Shown here: positions 15,964 to 25,001 of the stretch, one piece after another
Position numbering within the stretch: position 1 is the stretch's first letter
Layout of the letters: every line of letters starts with the position of its first letter
Source: Candidatus Hydrogenedentota bacterium
GTDB taxonomy: Bacteria > Hydrogenedentota > Hydrogenedentia > Hydrogenedentiales > CAITNO01
Direction: 5' to 3'
Assembly (NCBI GenBank): GCA_903922535.1
Contig: CAIXUF010000629.1
Span: 1 to 32,502, forward strand
Length of the DNA: 32,502 nucleotides
Translations under genes and position numbers: made by a program
The notes under the pieces: generated by a model
Databases searched by the model: none
What the model was told of the DNA's origin: nothing
The model's input: only the letters and a program-made list of their open reading frames with translations

Positions 15964-16619
15964 TCGAGGTCGAATCGCTTACCAAAACCTACGACCTGGG
16001 CGGCGCCATCGTGCACGCCCTGGATCACGTCAGCATGACCGTCAACGACGGCGAAATGGTGGCCATCACCGGACCGTCCGGCAGCGGCAAGTCCACGCTG
16101 ATGCACATTCTGGGCTGCCTGGACACGCCCGATTCCGGCGTCTACCGGCTGGCTGGCGAGAATGTGGCCGGCCTTTCGAGCGACCGGCTGGCGGAGATCC
16201 GCAACCGCCACATCGGGTTCGTGTTCCAGACCTTCAACCTGCTGCCGCGGCTCACCTCCCTTGAAAACGTGGAACTGCCCTTGCTCTACGCGCAGGACAA
16301 GCACGCCAACGAAAAGGCGAAAGAAGCCCTGAGGACAGTCGGTCTGGCGGACCGGATGAGTCACGGGCCGAACCAGTTGTCGGGCGGGCAGCGCCAGCGG
16401 GTGGCCGTCGCGCGGGCGATAGTCACCAATCCCTCCATGATTCTCGCCGACGAGCCCACGGGCAACCTGGACTCCAAGACGGGCCACGAGATTCTGGAAC
16501 TGTTCCACCAGCTCAACGCGGAGGGGCGCATGATCGTGGTGGTAACACATGATCCCGATGTGGCCCGGAAATGCGGGCGCTCGATCCGCATTTTTGACGG
16601 GCACATTGTGGACGAATGA
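15960..16619 (+). CDS. MacB/LolD-type ABC transporter ATPase
   Basis: A 219-residue ATPase starting at GTG inside the overlap with the adaptor gene; this start gives the family N-terminus MIEVESLTKTYDLGG. It carries Walker A GPSGSGKST (about 40-48), Q-loop FVFQTFNLLPRLT, signature LSGGQRQR, Walker B MILADEPTGNLD and the H-loop VVVTHD. The pattern (DHVSMTVNDGEMVAITGPSGSGKSTLM, HILGCLDTPDSG) is that of the MacB/LolD class, which powers mechanotransmission rather than transport through the membrane domain. Here ATPase and permease are separate proteins, unlike E. coli MacB, in which they are fused. Translational coupling to the adaptor argues for one complex. Confidence 0.95.
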   Translation: MIEVESLTKTYDLGGAIVHALDHVSMTVNDGEMVAITGPSGSGKSTLMHILGCLDTPDSGVYRLAGENVAGLSSDRLAEIRNRHIGFVFQTFNLLPRLTSLENVELPLLYAQDKHANEKAKEALRTVGLADRMSHGPNQLSGGQRQRVAVARAIVTNPSMILADEPTGNLDSKTGHEILELFHQLNAEGRMIVVVTHDPDVARKCGRSIRIFDGHIVDE

Positions 16620-16631
16620 CGGAGTAAACGC

Positions 16632-17843
16632 ATGTATTTCTGGGTGCTGGTAAAAGTTGCGCTGTACAGCCTGCTGGCGAACAAGCTTCGCTCGTTCCTG
16701 GCGGTGCTGGGCGTGATCATCGGCGTCGGCGCGGTGATTGCCATGCTGGCCATTGCGGCGGGCGCGCAGTCGCAGGTCCTCTCCACAATTTCCGCCATGG
16801 GCACCAACCTGCTGGTGGTGCGGCCCGGGCAGATGGGCTCGGGCGGCGTGCAGACCGGAACACGGCAAAACCTGACCATTGAGGACGCCCAGGCCATTCT
16901 GGCCGAGGTGCCCGAGGTGTCGCGTGTGTCCCCGGCGGTGCAGGGCCGCTGCCAACTCAAGTACATGGAAAAGAACACCGGGACCACGGTGCAGGGCGTG
17001 GGCGTGCCCTACCTGCCCATACGCAATTTTGAAGTCGAAAAGGGGCGCCTCTTCACCGATGCGGAGGAGGACCGGCAGTCGCACGTTATCATTCTCGGCC
17101 CGGTGACCGTCAGCAACCTGTTTCCGAAGGACGAGGATCCCATCGGGGCAACCGTCAAGGTCAACGGCGTAAACTTCCAGATAATCGGCGTGACCAAGGC
17201 CAAGGGCGACCAGGGCTGGTTCAATCCGGACGATTCCGGCGTCATTCCATACACCACCGCGATGAAGCAGGTGTTCGGACTGACCTACATTCGCGAGATA
17301 GACGTTCAGTGCAAGAGTGAAAAGGATTTGAACACGGCGCAGGACAAGATACTGGCGCTGATACGACAGCGGCACCGGGTCCGTCCCGAGATGCCGGACG
17401 ACGTTGAAATCCGGAACCAGGCGGACTTGATTAACACTGCGTCCACGGTAACCCGGACCTTTACAATCCTGCTGGGGGCCGTCGCCAGCATATCGCTGCT
17501 GGTCGGCGGCATCGGCATCATGAACATCATGCTGGTGACCGTCACCGAGCGCACGCGCGAAATCGGCGTCCGCAAGGCCATCGGCGCCAAGGACCGCGAC
17601 ATTTTGCGGCAGTTTCTCTTCGAGGCGATTTTCATGAGCGGCATCGGTGGCGTAATCGGGGTTGCCGCCGGTGTGGGGGCGGCCAGGGCCATTGCCTACG
17701 CCACCAGTTTCACCACGGTGTTGCAGCCGCGCAGCATGATTATGGCGATGCTATTCGCGGTGGCCGTGGGCGTTTTTTTCGGGTATTATCCCGCACGGCG
17801 TGCCGCGTTGTTGAACCCCATCGACGCGCTGCGCTACGAGTAG
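16632..17843 (+). CDS. MacB-like FtsX-family permease
   Basis: A 403-residue inner-membrane protein 12 bases after the ATPase gene. The first transmembrane helix (about 18-42, LRSFLAVLGVIIGVGAVIAMLAIAAG) has the family motif N-K-L-R-S-F-L-x-x-L-G-V-I-I-G. A large periplasmic domain (about 45-270) with GTNLLVVRPGQ at its start corresponds to the MacB_PCD domain. Three C-terminal helices (about 278-300, 333-353, 368-388) include the FtsX segment SLLVGGIGIMNIMLVTVTERTREIGVRKAIGA. It is predicted to dimerise and, with ATP, drive substrate from the periplasm into the outer-membrane channel. Substrates of such systems include antibiotics, siderophores and lipopeptides; nothing here identifies the cargo. 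Confidence 0.95.
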   Translation: MYFWVLVKVALYSLLANKLRSFLAVLGVIIGVGAVIAMLAIAAGAQSQVLSTISAMGTNLLVVRPGQMGSGGVQTGTRQNLTIEDAQAILAEVPEVSRVSPAVQGRCQLKYMEKNTGTTVQGVGVPYLPIRNFEVEKGRLFTDAEEDRQSHVIILGPVTVSNLFPKDEDPIGATVKVNGVNFQIIGVTKAKGDQGWFNPDDSGVIPYTTAMKQVFGLTYIREIDVQCKSEKDLNTAQDKILALIRQRHRVRPEMPDDVEIRNQADLINTASTVTRTFTILLGAVASISLLVGGIGIMNIMLVTVTERTREIGVRKAIGAKDRDILRQFLFEAIFMSGIGGVIGVAAGVGAARAIAYATSFTTVLQPRSMIMAMLFAVAVGVFFGYYPARRAALLNPIDALRYE

Positions 17844-17900
17844 AACGAAACCGGTCCGGCATCCATGGATGCGCCTGGAACCCGGGATATGGAGACGGAT

Positions 17901-19712
17901 ATGGTTGACATGGTGTCACGCGCATGGACTTTGCGCGTTGCGGGACTGTTGGTCGCGGCCGTGCTGGCAGGGTGCGCGTCGATTGAGGTGTCCACGCCGC
18001 CGGCCATTCCGCAGGCAACAGCACCGGCGGTGCCCGAAGCGGGCGGCAATCCCTCCCCGCCGGCACTGAAACAGGAGATCGTCGCGCAGCAGCCCAAGGT
18101 GGAACTTCCCGCCAAGCCGGGCGAAACGCTCAATCTGACGGTTGAAGGCGCCATCGTTCTGACGCTGCAGCACAATCAGGACCTCCAGGTGGAGGCGGTC
18201 AACCCGGCACTGCAGAAGACCTTTGTTTCAGAGGCACGATCCGTCTTTGATCCCGTCCTGACGGCCGGCTACTCCCACACGGAGGACCATCTGGAGAACG
18301 ACCTGCTCCTCCAGAAGACCCTCCAGCTTTCCACCGCCGCCAGCGCAAGAAATCCGAACTTCTGGGCGCGCGTGGACAACACCACCAAGACCGGCACGGA
18401 CACGGGGCAGACCGGCATCACGCAGCACCTGCCCACGGGCGGCGATGTGAGCCTGACCGTCGGCAAGAGCCGGACCTCGCTTCACCACCTGACTTCGGAC
18501 CGTTCCATCACGAACCTGATCGACACGGAAACGAACTCGCCCAGCGTGTCGCTGAACGTGACCCAAAGCCTGCTGCGCGGCGCCGGCCTGAACGTCAACC
18601 TCGCCAGCCTGCGCCAAGCCCGCATCGACAAGCGGCTTTCCGAATATGAGATGCGCGGCGTGGCCGAGAATATCGTGTCGCGGACGGAGCAGAGCTACTG
18701 GGATTACGTTCTTGCCCAGCTCAAGATTGGCATTTACGAAAACGCCCTCGGCGTGGCCCGGAAACAGGTTGACCTGATCAATGAGCAGATCGCCGTGGGA
18801 CGGCTTCCCGAGAGCGAGCGGGCCGCCGCCGACGCGGAATTTGCCTCGCGCCAAAGCTCCCTGATCGACGCCAAGAGCACGCTGGCCCAGACGCGGCTCT
18901 CGCTGCTGCGCCTGCTGAACCCGTCGCAGGACGCGCTGCGCGGCACGGAGATCAGGACCCAGTCCGATCCGGTCATGCCGGAGATTTCCATGGACGGCGT
19001 CGAGGCGTCGGTCCAACTGGCCGGACGCATGCGGCCAGACATCAATCAGGCGCGGCTGCAAATTGAGCGGGACACCCTTGAGGTCGTCAAGACGAAGAAC
19101 GGGCTGCTGCCGCAGCTTGACGTGTTCCTCCAGTTGGCCAGGGATATCAACAAGACCGAATACTCCCGGTCCTTTGTCCTTTCGTCCGAGGACCTGCGGG
19201 ACGAGCACCTTAGCGCGCAGGCGGGCGTGCAGTTCAGCTATCCCATCGGCAACCGGGCCGCCCGCGCCCGCGATCAGCGCGCCCGGCTGGCGCAGCACAA
19301 GGACCGGCTCGCCCTGTCCAACATGGCCCGGTTGGTGGAGCAGGATGTCCGTTCCGCCTACGTCGAGATTGGCCGGACCCGTGCGCAGATCGACGCCACC
19401 GCCGCCACCCGCAAACTCCAGGAAGAGACCCAGCAGGTCGAGACAGAGAAGTTCCGGATTGGAAGGTCGAACACGCTGCTCGTGGCCCAGGCCGAACGCG
19501 ATCTGCTGACCGCGCAGCTTAATGAAGCCCAGGCCAAGATCAGCTACCTCAAGGCAATCGTGGATCTGTACCGGCTGGAGGGAACGCTTCTGGAGCGGCG
19601 CGGTGTGACCTGTCCCGGCCGTGAGCCGGTGGTGCTCGCGGACGCTCTGGCCCCGGCGGCGTCGGTAATCGCGCCGGAAGCAAACGCCGGCGGAACTGCT
19701 GAAAGGAAATAG
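17901..19712 (+). CDS. TolC-like outer-membrane efflux lipoprotein
   Basis: Start chosen at 17901 because GGAG lies six bases ahead and the resulting N-terminus, MVDMVSRAWTLRVAGLLVAAVLAGC, is a lipoprotein signal with lipobox L-A-G-C; in-frame ATGs at 17865 and 17889 would only add residues ahead of it. About 603 residues. After a Pro/Ala-rich linker the body has the TolC two-repeat pattern, each with long helices (e.g. LRQARIDKRLSEYEMRGVAENIV; then DQRARLAQHKDRLALSNMARLVEQDVRSAYVEI) and short barrel strands. The C-terminus is EAQAKISYLKAIVDLYRLEGTLL, the usual closing motif. It would form the trimeric exit duct for the adaptor and MacB-like pair upstream. It is longer than average because of the linker and a C-terminal tail. 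Confidence 0.9.
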   Translation: MVDMVSRAWTLRVAGLLVAAVLAGCASIEVSTPPAIPQATAPAVPEAGGNPSPPALKQEIVAQQPKVELPAKPGETLNLTVEGAIVLTLQHNQDLQVEAVNPALQKTFVSEARSVFDPVLTAGYSHTEDHLENDLLLQKTLQLSTAASARNPNFWARVDNTTKTGTDTGQTGITQHLPTGGDVSLTVGKSRTSLHHLTSDRSITNLIDTETNSPSVSLNVTQSLLRGAGLNVNLASLRQARIDKRLSEYEMRGVAENIVSRTEQSYWDYVLAQLKIGIYENALGVARKQVDLINEQIAVGRLPESERAAADAEFASRQSSLIDAKSTLAQTRLSLLRLLNPSQDALRGTEIRTQSDPVMPEISMDGVEASVQLAGRMRPDINQARLQIERDTLEVVKTKNGLLPQLDVFLQLARDINKTEYSRSFVLSSEDLRDEHLSAQAGVQFSYPIGNRAARARDQRARLAQHKDRLALSNMARLVEQDVRSAYVEIGRTRAQIDATAATRKLQEETQQVETEKFRIGRSNTLLVAQAERDLLTAQLNEAQAKISYLKAIVDLYRLEGTLLERRGVTCPGREPVVLADALAPAASVIAPEANAGGTAERK

Positions 19713-19820
19713 CGCGGCATTGGGCGGATGCGGAAGGGCTTGAGTGTCGGGGGACGGGGAGGATGGGAACAAACAACCCATTGGGCGGATTCACAAGGGA
19801 GAACACTGGGAGGTCGAACA

Positions 19821-22800
19821 ATGGCCGGGCGACTTTGTCTTCTTGTGGTGACTTGCCTTGCGGTGGGCGGCGTGGGGGCTTGGGCACAGCAGGAGCCGGT
19901 GGCACCCGCCGACCTGACGGTGCGGGTGCTGGATGAATCCGACGCGCCGGTGGCAGACCAGGAGGTGGTCTGCGCCCGCTGGTCCTTTGCGGACCCCCCG
20001 CGCACCGAGCGGGTGCGTGACGACGAGAAGCGTGTGACAGACGCCGGGGGCAACTGCGCTTCTGGCGCGCTGACAGCCGAGGAGTACGCGGTGTACGCGT
20101 TTCGGGGGGACGTATCCGCCTTTGAGCGGGTGAACCCGCGTTCCTTGCAGGGCGTATTCGATCTCCGGCTGGCAGCGTACCCGCCGCTGAACATCCAGTT
20201 CCGCGACCTCCACGGCCAGCCGGTGCCCGGTGTGCTCGTGCTGGCGGACAAGTGCGCGCCGCTGGCTTTGAGCGATACCGACGGGCGTGTGCATTTCCCG
20301 AGCCTCAACGCCTCGGGGCTTGGTTTTCTGAAGGCCGGCCATGGATTTTTTTCCTACGATTTCCCCGAAGGCGACGTGGAGATCTTCATGACTCCGGGGG
20401 CCGTGCTGGAATTCACGGTGCTCGACGAAGAGGGCAAACCCGTGACCGGCGCAGAGGCGGGCTACGGGGAGTACCCACTGAAAACCGACGTGGAAGGGAA
20501 ATTTCGGACCATCGAACTGCCGGGGGGCACGCGGGTTAGCGCCTTCGCCTCGTACGCCACGGACAGCGCCCAATGGAGCGGCAACGCGGAGGTGGTCGTG
20601 GGACCGGGGCCGGTCCAGCAGGCCGAGATCCGGCTCAAGAAGACGGCCGAGGTGAAGAAGTCGCGTGCGGTGGACTGCCCCGGCGCGCCCTATCCCCCGG
20701 GACGGGTGGCCGTGGCGGCCCTGTATGCCCAGGCGGAGGCCCCGCGGTCACAAGGCGTCATGACGCCGCTCAACGTTCATCACCTCTCCGGCAAGGTGGT
20801 CATGGAGGGAACCGGCAAACCTGTTCAGGCGCGCCTGTACACCGCCTTCGAACGGGAACGGTATGACATGAAGCCCTGCGGGCACACCAACCCGGACGGC
20901 ACCTTCCGCCTTGAAATGACCAAGCTTCGGCCGTACTTCTACGTGCATCCGGTAGACGGGAGCTGCTATGCGGTGGAAAGCCCCATCCAGCTTCAGTTGG
21001 ACAAGGACATGAAGGACTTGGTTTTCACGGTAAAGCCCGGTCATTCCCTGCGCGGGCATGTGACGGACCAGGATGGAAAACCGGCGGCCGGCACGTGGGT
21101 CGCCCTGGAAAACTTTCCCGGCTATACCATTCAGGTTCCCTCCAACGACCGCGGTTACTTCACCATCACCCATCTGCCACCGGTGAGTGGCCATTACACG
21201 CTGAATGCCGGGAAGGACACCAAAGTGGAAGTGCCGGCGGGCACGCCCGGCACAATCATCGACGGGATCGTGATAAAGCTCCCGCCCGCGGATGAAGGCT
21301 CCCTTGTTGAAGGCATGGTTGTGGACGGCCAGGGCGCGCCTGCGGGCGGTGTGAGCCTTAATTTCCAGCAACAAGCCGCCGGAACGCCATTATTTGAACA
21401 GGGCAAGACCGACAGCCGGGGACGGTTTAGCCTGAGGTTCAAGAACGCTGGCCCCATCTCGCTTAAGGTCTGGAAGTCGATGCAGGTGAAGATGGGGGAA
21501 TTGGAATCGCGCAACGCACGCCCGTGCCCCGTCCGTGAGGGCGGACAATTCGATGTGGCCGCGAACGGCCCGCCGCAGCGGGTGCGGGTGGTTGTTGACC
21601 TGCCCCCCTCAGAAATCCCGCTGGTGGCCGGCTGGGTGGAAGACGATCAGGGCCGGCCGGTTGAGGCGAAGTTGCAGCTATATGGAGAGTCGACGCCGCA
21701 GACCCATTCGTGCAGCAACGCATTCCTGGTGTACAACGTGCAGAGTGGGGACCCGTTCCTGCTGGAATTCACCCTGGAGGGGTGCCAGGCGCGCGTGCTC
21801 GAGATGGGCAGGGATTTCGCGCTGGGGGATCGGTCCGTACGCGTTGTGATGAAGAAGGGCCCGTACGCCGAAGAGGAAAGCATCTGGGCGTCGGCAACGG
21901 GCCGGCCAGACACGCCGGAGGCGGTGGCCGGGATGCTCATGGGTGAACGCGTCAAACAACAGGAGGCCGAATACGAGCGGCTGGCAGGGCGGCTGGGCGG
22001 GAAGAAGCCGCCCGAGGAGACAAAGCCGCTGCCCGCGCCACCGCAGCCGCAGGCCCCGGGTGAAGTGGAGATCGTCGTGACGGACCCCCAGGGCCGTCCG
22101 ATCAAGGAGATCACGCATCGCGCCGCGCGCGCCCTGGGCGCTGAGTACCAGCCCGAAATCCGGCAGGAGAACGCCGTCGAGGCGTCCGACGCGCCCAAGT
22201 TGTCGCAGAGCAATCCCGACGGCAGGTACCGGGTGCCCAACATGTGCCTTATTGGCGCGCCGGGGAGCGCGTCGCGGCTGGTGGCGGTACGGCCCGGAGA
22301 GATGTGCGCGCCGCCGCTGGCGGTCGTGCTGGGTCCGGCTGCGTCGGTGACAGTGCGGGTGGAGGATCTGGACGGGAAACCGCTGGAGGGCGTGGCGGTG
22401 GGTCCCCTCGACGACATATCGCTGCACACCAGCAACAACTACCAGTATCTGCCCAAGACAGGTGCCGACGGGCGGGTTCGGTTTGACAGCCTGCCTTCCG
22501 GCTTCTATATCTACGCGGCCGCCATGCCCATAACCGCCGGCGCGAACAGCCTAAACGGCCCCTACGAACAAATCGCCGCGGCCAAAGTCGGCTGGGGAGA
22601 ATGCGCGGAAAGAACCATCAACGTTGGGACGCCGAAGCCGGGCAGCATGGAGGCGATGCTGTCGGAATGGCGCCAGAACATTTACAGCCCGGAAGTGATT
22701 GACCAGGCGGTGGCGGCGCTCGACAAGGCCGGACGACACGACCTTGAGAGGATCGTGGTCAAGCAGTTGCGGGCAATACCGGCAATCGTGGGCCTGAACA

Positions 22801-23357
22801 CGGCGCAGGTCACCGTGCTGGCACGGGCGGCGGCCGCGTTGGAGTCGCGGAAAGCCGTGGAACCGCTGCAGGCCGTTTTCCCAACAGCAAGAATCATAAG
22901 CGGCAGCTTTTTCGATCACGGCACGGAGGCTGTCATGGAAACGCTGGTGCGGCTGCGCGGCGAGAGGATGACCGACTACTTTGAGTCGGTTGCAGGAAAT
23001 GCGGAAGCCTCGCGCGACGCCCGTGTGCAGGCGCTGATCGCGCTGGGCCGGATCGGCACCGACAAGGCCATTGCCGCATTCAGACGGTTGCGCGACGCTG
23101 CCTACGGGAAGAACGGCGCGCCGGACCGGCACCCAGCCTATACCGACGGCGAGCGCATGGCCGAGGCGGCGGCAATGATCCTGCACTACATCCCCGGCGA
23201 AGCCGGGACTCTGTTCGCGGCACTGCCCGCCGACAGCGCATCCGTCAGCGCCGACCACAACGACGGCAGCATGTCATACGGACATTACACGCTGCATTTC
23301 CACCGTTTCGGAAACGAATGGTTGCTGCTGAAGATGGAGGCCATGCCCATGCCGTAA
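19821..23357 (+). CDS. Exported multi-domain protein: nine DxxGxP regulatory-like modules plus HEAT-like tail
   Basis: Start chosen at ATG 19821: GGGAGGT precedes it and the N-terminus is a clean Sec signal (MAGRLCLLVVTCLAVGGVGAWAQ). About 1178 residues. Nine beta-sandwich modules of the carboxypeptidase-regulatory type can be counted from the recurring strand-turn V-x-D-x-x-G-x-P: DESDAPV, DLHGQPV, DEEGKPV, EGTGKPV, DQDGKPA, DGQGAPA, DDQGRPV, DPQGRPI and DLDGKPL. A Glu/Lys-rich coiled segment interrupts them (about 710-760, KQQEAEYERLAGRLGGKKPP). The last about 170 residues are helical repeats like HEAT/PBS units (ALIALGRIGTDKAIAAFRRLRDAA). No catalytic domain is visible. It follows the efflux operon in the same direction after 108 bases. 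A scaffold or surface-binding role is inferred only. Confidence 0.8.
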   Translation: MAGRLCLLVVTCLAVGGVGAWAQQEPVAPADLTVRVLDESDAPVADQEVVCARWSFADPPRTERVRDDEKRVTDAGGNCASGALTAEEYAVYAFRGDVSAFERVNPRSLQGVFDLRLAAYPPLNIQFRDLHGQPVPGVLVLADKCAPLALSDTDGRVHFPSLNASGLGFLKAGHGFFSYDFPEGDVEIFMTPGAVLEFTVLDEEGKPVTGAEAGYGEYPLKTDVEGKFRTIELPGGTRVSAFASYATDSAQWSGNAEVVVGPGPVQQAEIRLKKTAEVKKSRAVDCPGAPYPPGRVAVAALYAQAEAPRSQGVMTPLNVHHLSGKVVMEGTGKPVQARLYTAFERERYDMKPCGHTNPDGTFRLEMTKLRPYFYVHPVDGSCYAVESPIQLQLDKDMKDLVFTVKPGHSLRGHVTDQDGKPAAGTWVALENFPGYTIQVPSNDRGYFTITHLPPVSGHYTLNAGKDTKVEVPAGTPGTIIDGIVIKLPPADEGSLVEGMVVDGQGAPAGGVSLNFQQQAAGTPLFEQGKTDSRGRFSLRFKNAGPISLKVWKSMQVKMGELESRNARPCPVREGGQFDVAANGPPQRVRVVVDLPPSEIPLVAGWVEDDQGRPVEAKLQLYGESTPQTHSCSNAFLVYNVQSGDPFLLEFTLEGCQARVLEMGRDFALGDRSVRVVMKKGPYAEEESIWASATGRPDTPEAVAGMLMGERVKQQEAEYERLAGRLGGKKPPEETKPLPAPPQPQAPGEVEIVVTDPQGRPIKEITHRAARALGAEYQPEIRQENAVEASDAPKLSQSNPDGRYRVPNMCLIGAPGSASRLVAVRPGEMCAPPLAVVLGPAASVTVRVEDLDGKPLEGVAVGPLDDISLHTSNNYQYLPKTGADGRVRFDSLPSGFYIYAAAMPITAGANSLNGPYEQIAAAKVGWGECAERTINVGTPKPGSMEAMLSEWRQNIYSPEVIDQAVAALDKAGRHDLERIVVKQLRAIPAIVGLNTAQVTVLARAAAALESRKAVEPLQAVFPTARIISGSFFDHGTEAVMETLVRLRGERMTDYFESVAGNAEASRDARVQALIALGRIGTDKAIAAFRRLRDAAYGKNGAPDRHPAYTDGERMAEAAAMILHYIPGEAGTLFAALPADSASVSADHNDGSMSYGHYTLHFHRFGNEWLLLKMEAMPMP

Positions 23358-23439
23358 GCGTGGCCGTCCTGCGGCGTGTCGAAACGCGACCGGCAGGGTT
23401 CTACCCGGCGGCTACCGTGTCGGCAAGAGGTTCTTTCTG

Positions 23440-24366
23440 TCAGCCGAGCAGCGTTTCCGCCGCCGCCGCGGGGCGCAGGGCGCCCACCACGACCGGTCGC
23501 GGGTTGTCGGCGCAAAAGAGGTCAAAGCGGTGCGCTTCGCCTTCTGACCGGGTCTTCATGGTGACGCGGCTGCCGAGGAACACCGGCCCCTTGAATGCGG
23601 CGTCGAGCCGGACGGGGCGGGCAGCGTCGCAGGCGGGCAGGCTCGCGGCGCAGCGCGCCAGCGACCACATGCCGTGCACGATGTGCCTGGGGAAACCGAA
23701 AAGCTTCGCCAGCGTCCTGCGCAGGTGGATCGGATTATAGTCACCCGTGATCTTGGCGTAGCGGCGGCCCGTGTTCTCCGGCACCTCCCAGGCGTTTTCG
23801 CGGTTGGGCTGCTCCAACTCGGAAAGGGCGGTGATGGTTGGCGACGGCCCCTCCGGCTCGCCGAAACGGCTGCCGCGCACGAGGTAGCTGCTCAGACACT
23901 CCCACAGAATCGTGTCGTTCTGTTCGGCCCAGGTGCTCATGTAGAACTCAAGCCCCTGCTTCACCACCCGCTGGCCCGCGACGGCACAGTGGAGATCAAA
24001 CGTCTCCGATTCGCCAATGGCGCGGTGCTGCAACACAGAGTTGCGGGCATGAACCGCGCCCAAGGGGGAGATCGGAAACGCGGCGGAGGTCATAATCGTC
24101 ATCTGCATGCGCGCGCCCATCACATAGGGGTACAGGATGGGCAGCGTGTCTCCGGAGGGGATGCCGCAAAGTTCCCGGTAGGCTGCAACCAGCGCCCGGG
24201 TTTCGCCCGCGCCGCGCCATGCCGCTGACAGTATCGGCAGGGCCTGTCCGGCCTTGAGCCGGGTCTTGCCCTTGGTGAATGCCTTTATGTACACCGGCAG
24301 CATGGGCGGTTTTGCGGTAAATTCGAGACTTTCTGGAATTCTTGCGGTGTCACAACAGACGGCCAT
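23440..24366 (-). CDS. MaoC-like hot-dog-fold dehydratase/hydratase
   Basis: A 308-residue protein. Start chosen at the ATG complementary to 24364-24366 because AAGGAG sits nine bases upstream and MAVCCDTARIPESLEF begins a coherent domain. It contains two hot-dog halves: a degenerate N-terminal one (about 15-150) and a C-terminal MaoC half with the active-site motif Y203-A-K-I-T-G-D209-Y-N-P-I-H214, D209 and H214 being the expected catalytic pair, followed by F-P-R-H-I-V-H-G-M-W. Such double-hot-dog enzymes hydrate enoyl-CoA or dehydrate 3-hydroxyacyl thioesters. It lies tail-to-tail with the preceding large gene (82-base gap without a clear terminator) and divergent from rplJ. No beta-oxidation partner is adjacent. 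Confidence 0.85.
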   Translation of the reverse strand: MAVCCDTARIPESLEFTAKPPMLPVYIKAFTKGKTRLKAGQALPILSAAWRGAGETRALVAAYRELCGIPSGDTLPILYPYVMGARMQMTIMTSAAFPISPLGAVHARNSVLQHRAIGESETFDLHCAVAGQRVVKQGLEFYMSTWAEQNDTILWECLSSYLVRGSRFGEPEGPSPTITALSELEQPNRENAWEVPENTGRRYAKITGDYNPIHLRRTLAKLFGFPRHIVHGMWSLARCAASLPACDAARPVRLDAAFKGPVFLGSRVTMKTRSEGEAHRFDLFCADNPRPVVVGALRPAAAAETLLG

Positions 24367-24410
24367 GGGGAGGTACTCCTTAAAAAGGGGGATTACGGGG
24401 ATTTCACAGT

Positions 24411-24440
24411 ATGATAGCAACTTTCCGTGCTGTGACACAA
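24411..24440 (-). promoter_or_regulatory. Candidate promoter of the MaoC-like gene
   Basis: On the minus strand TTGTGT (complement of 24435-24440) and TATCAT (complement of 24411-24416) are 18 bases apart, about 45 bases before the start codon. The -10 matches five of six positions. A small palindrome TGTGACACA overlaps the -35. Confidence 0.5.
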
Positions 24441-24551
24441 CCTGAACCCCGGTGGTGGTTTGGGTGCCCTGACCGAAGCGGAAGGGCACAAGGGACTTCA
24501 ACCTGGAAACGGCAGATGGGGCAACCATGGCTCATTTAAGTCATTGACTCC

Positions 24552-24587
24552 ATGGACTTTATGGACGGCATGGACGATATGGACTTA
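24552..24587. repeat. 9-base tandem repeat ATGGACNNN, four copies
   Basis: ATGGAC occurs at 24552, 24561, 24570 and 24579, exactly nine bases apart, with varying three-base spacers. Sequence of this type is a common intergenic microsatellite in bacterial genomes. No coding role is apparent. Confidence 0.8.
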
Positions 24588-24812
24588 ACCCGGCGGGTGA
24601 TTCAGATTTGTGTCCATTCTTTTCCGCAAAGTCTATGGCATTCATGGCTTCGAATGATTCTCCCTGAAGGCGACTGCCGTCTTTTGCGTTCAAAACACAA
24701 AAGACAAATTCAGCGCTTTCCGTAACCCCGGAGCACTGGTACCTGTCCCCCATATTGGCAGGTGCTAACAGATTCGGTGTTGTTGGCGGGAAGAGGATGC
24801 CGGTCCCTTTGC
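24588..24812. other. Intergenic stretch without recognisable gene
   Basis: This part of the MaoC-rplJ gap contains short open frames on both strands, none with a family resemblance or a good start. A segment reading CTGGTACCTGTCCCCCAT near 24735 recalls the boundary sequence of dispersed intergenic elements, so it may be a decayed mobile fragment. That is a weak suggestion. Confidence 0.35.
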
Positions 24813-24815
24813 GGT

Positions 24816-24845
24816 GGGTGCCGCATTGTTGGGTGCCGCATGTTT
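24816..24845. repeat. 15-base tandem duplication upstream of the rplJ promoter
   Basis: TGGGTGCCGCATTGT is followed at once by TGGGTGCCGCATGTT. The second copy reaches into the candidate -35 box of the rplJL promoter, so it could affect promoter strength. Confidence 0.7.
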
Positions 24846-24872
24846 GCGCGGAAGCCCCGGTCTCTGTTATAG
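24844..24872 (+). promoter_or_regulatory. Candidate promoter of rplJ-rplL
   Basis: TTGCGC at 24844-24849 and TTATAG at 24867-24872 are separated by 17 bases. The predicted start near 24879 lies right where the L10 leader structure begins, which supports the call. Confidence 0.55.
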
Positions 24873-24880
24873 TTGCGCCT

Positions 24881-24960
24881 GTCCGGGGGTGACTCTGGAC
24901 ACGCGTCGAAGACAGCCGGTGGCCCGTTGGGCCTTAATATCCTGCCGAGAACGCGGACAT
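24881..24960 (+). ncRNA. Ribosomal protein L10 leader
   Basis: The segment has the conserved core of the bacterial L10 leader: GTCGAAGACAGCCGGTGG, then a variable hairpin (GGCCCGTTGGGCC), then CTTAATATCCTGCCGAGAA. These two strands form the kink-turn site bound by L10 or the L10-(L12)4 complex. They are closed by a stem of CGCGT (24902-24906) with ACGCG (24951-24955). Binding of surplus L10 complex represses the operon. Confidence 0.85.
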
Positions 24961-25001
24961 AGCGGACCCTTTCGGGTTCACGCCATCGTGCCAACGGTGA
25001 T

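Noticed and set aside
15672..19781. Minus-strand frames of more than 500 codons opposite the efflux genes.
   Set aside because: The plus strand has Walker motifs, FtsX and TolC patterns in phase; the opposite frames have no such features.
19728..19820. An upstream start for the large modular protein, adding 31 residues.
   Set aside because: The added residues (MRKGLSVGGRGGWEQ...) would bury the signal peptide; the ATG at 19821 has a good Shine-Dalgarno and a clean signal.
24367..24528. An upstream start for the MaoC-like protein, adding 54 residues.
   Set aside because: The extension covers the candidate promoter and the AAGGAG site, and is not protein-like.
24559..24753. A 64-codon minus-strand frame in the gap before rplJ.
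   Set aside because: It overlaps the 9-base tandem repeat, has no ribosome binding site and no recognisable family; at most a decayed fragment.
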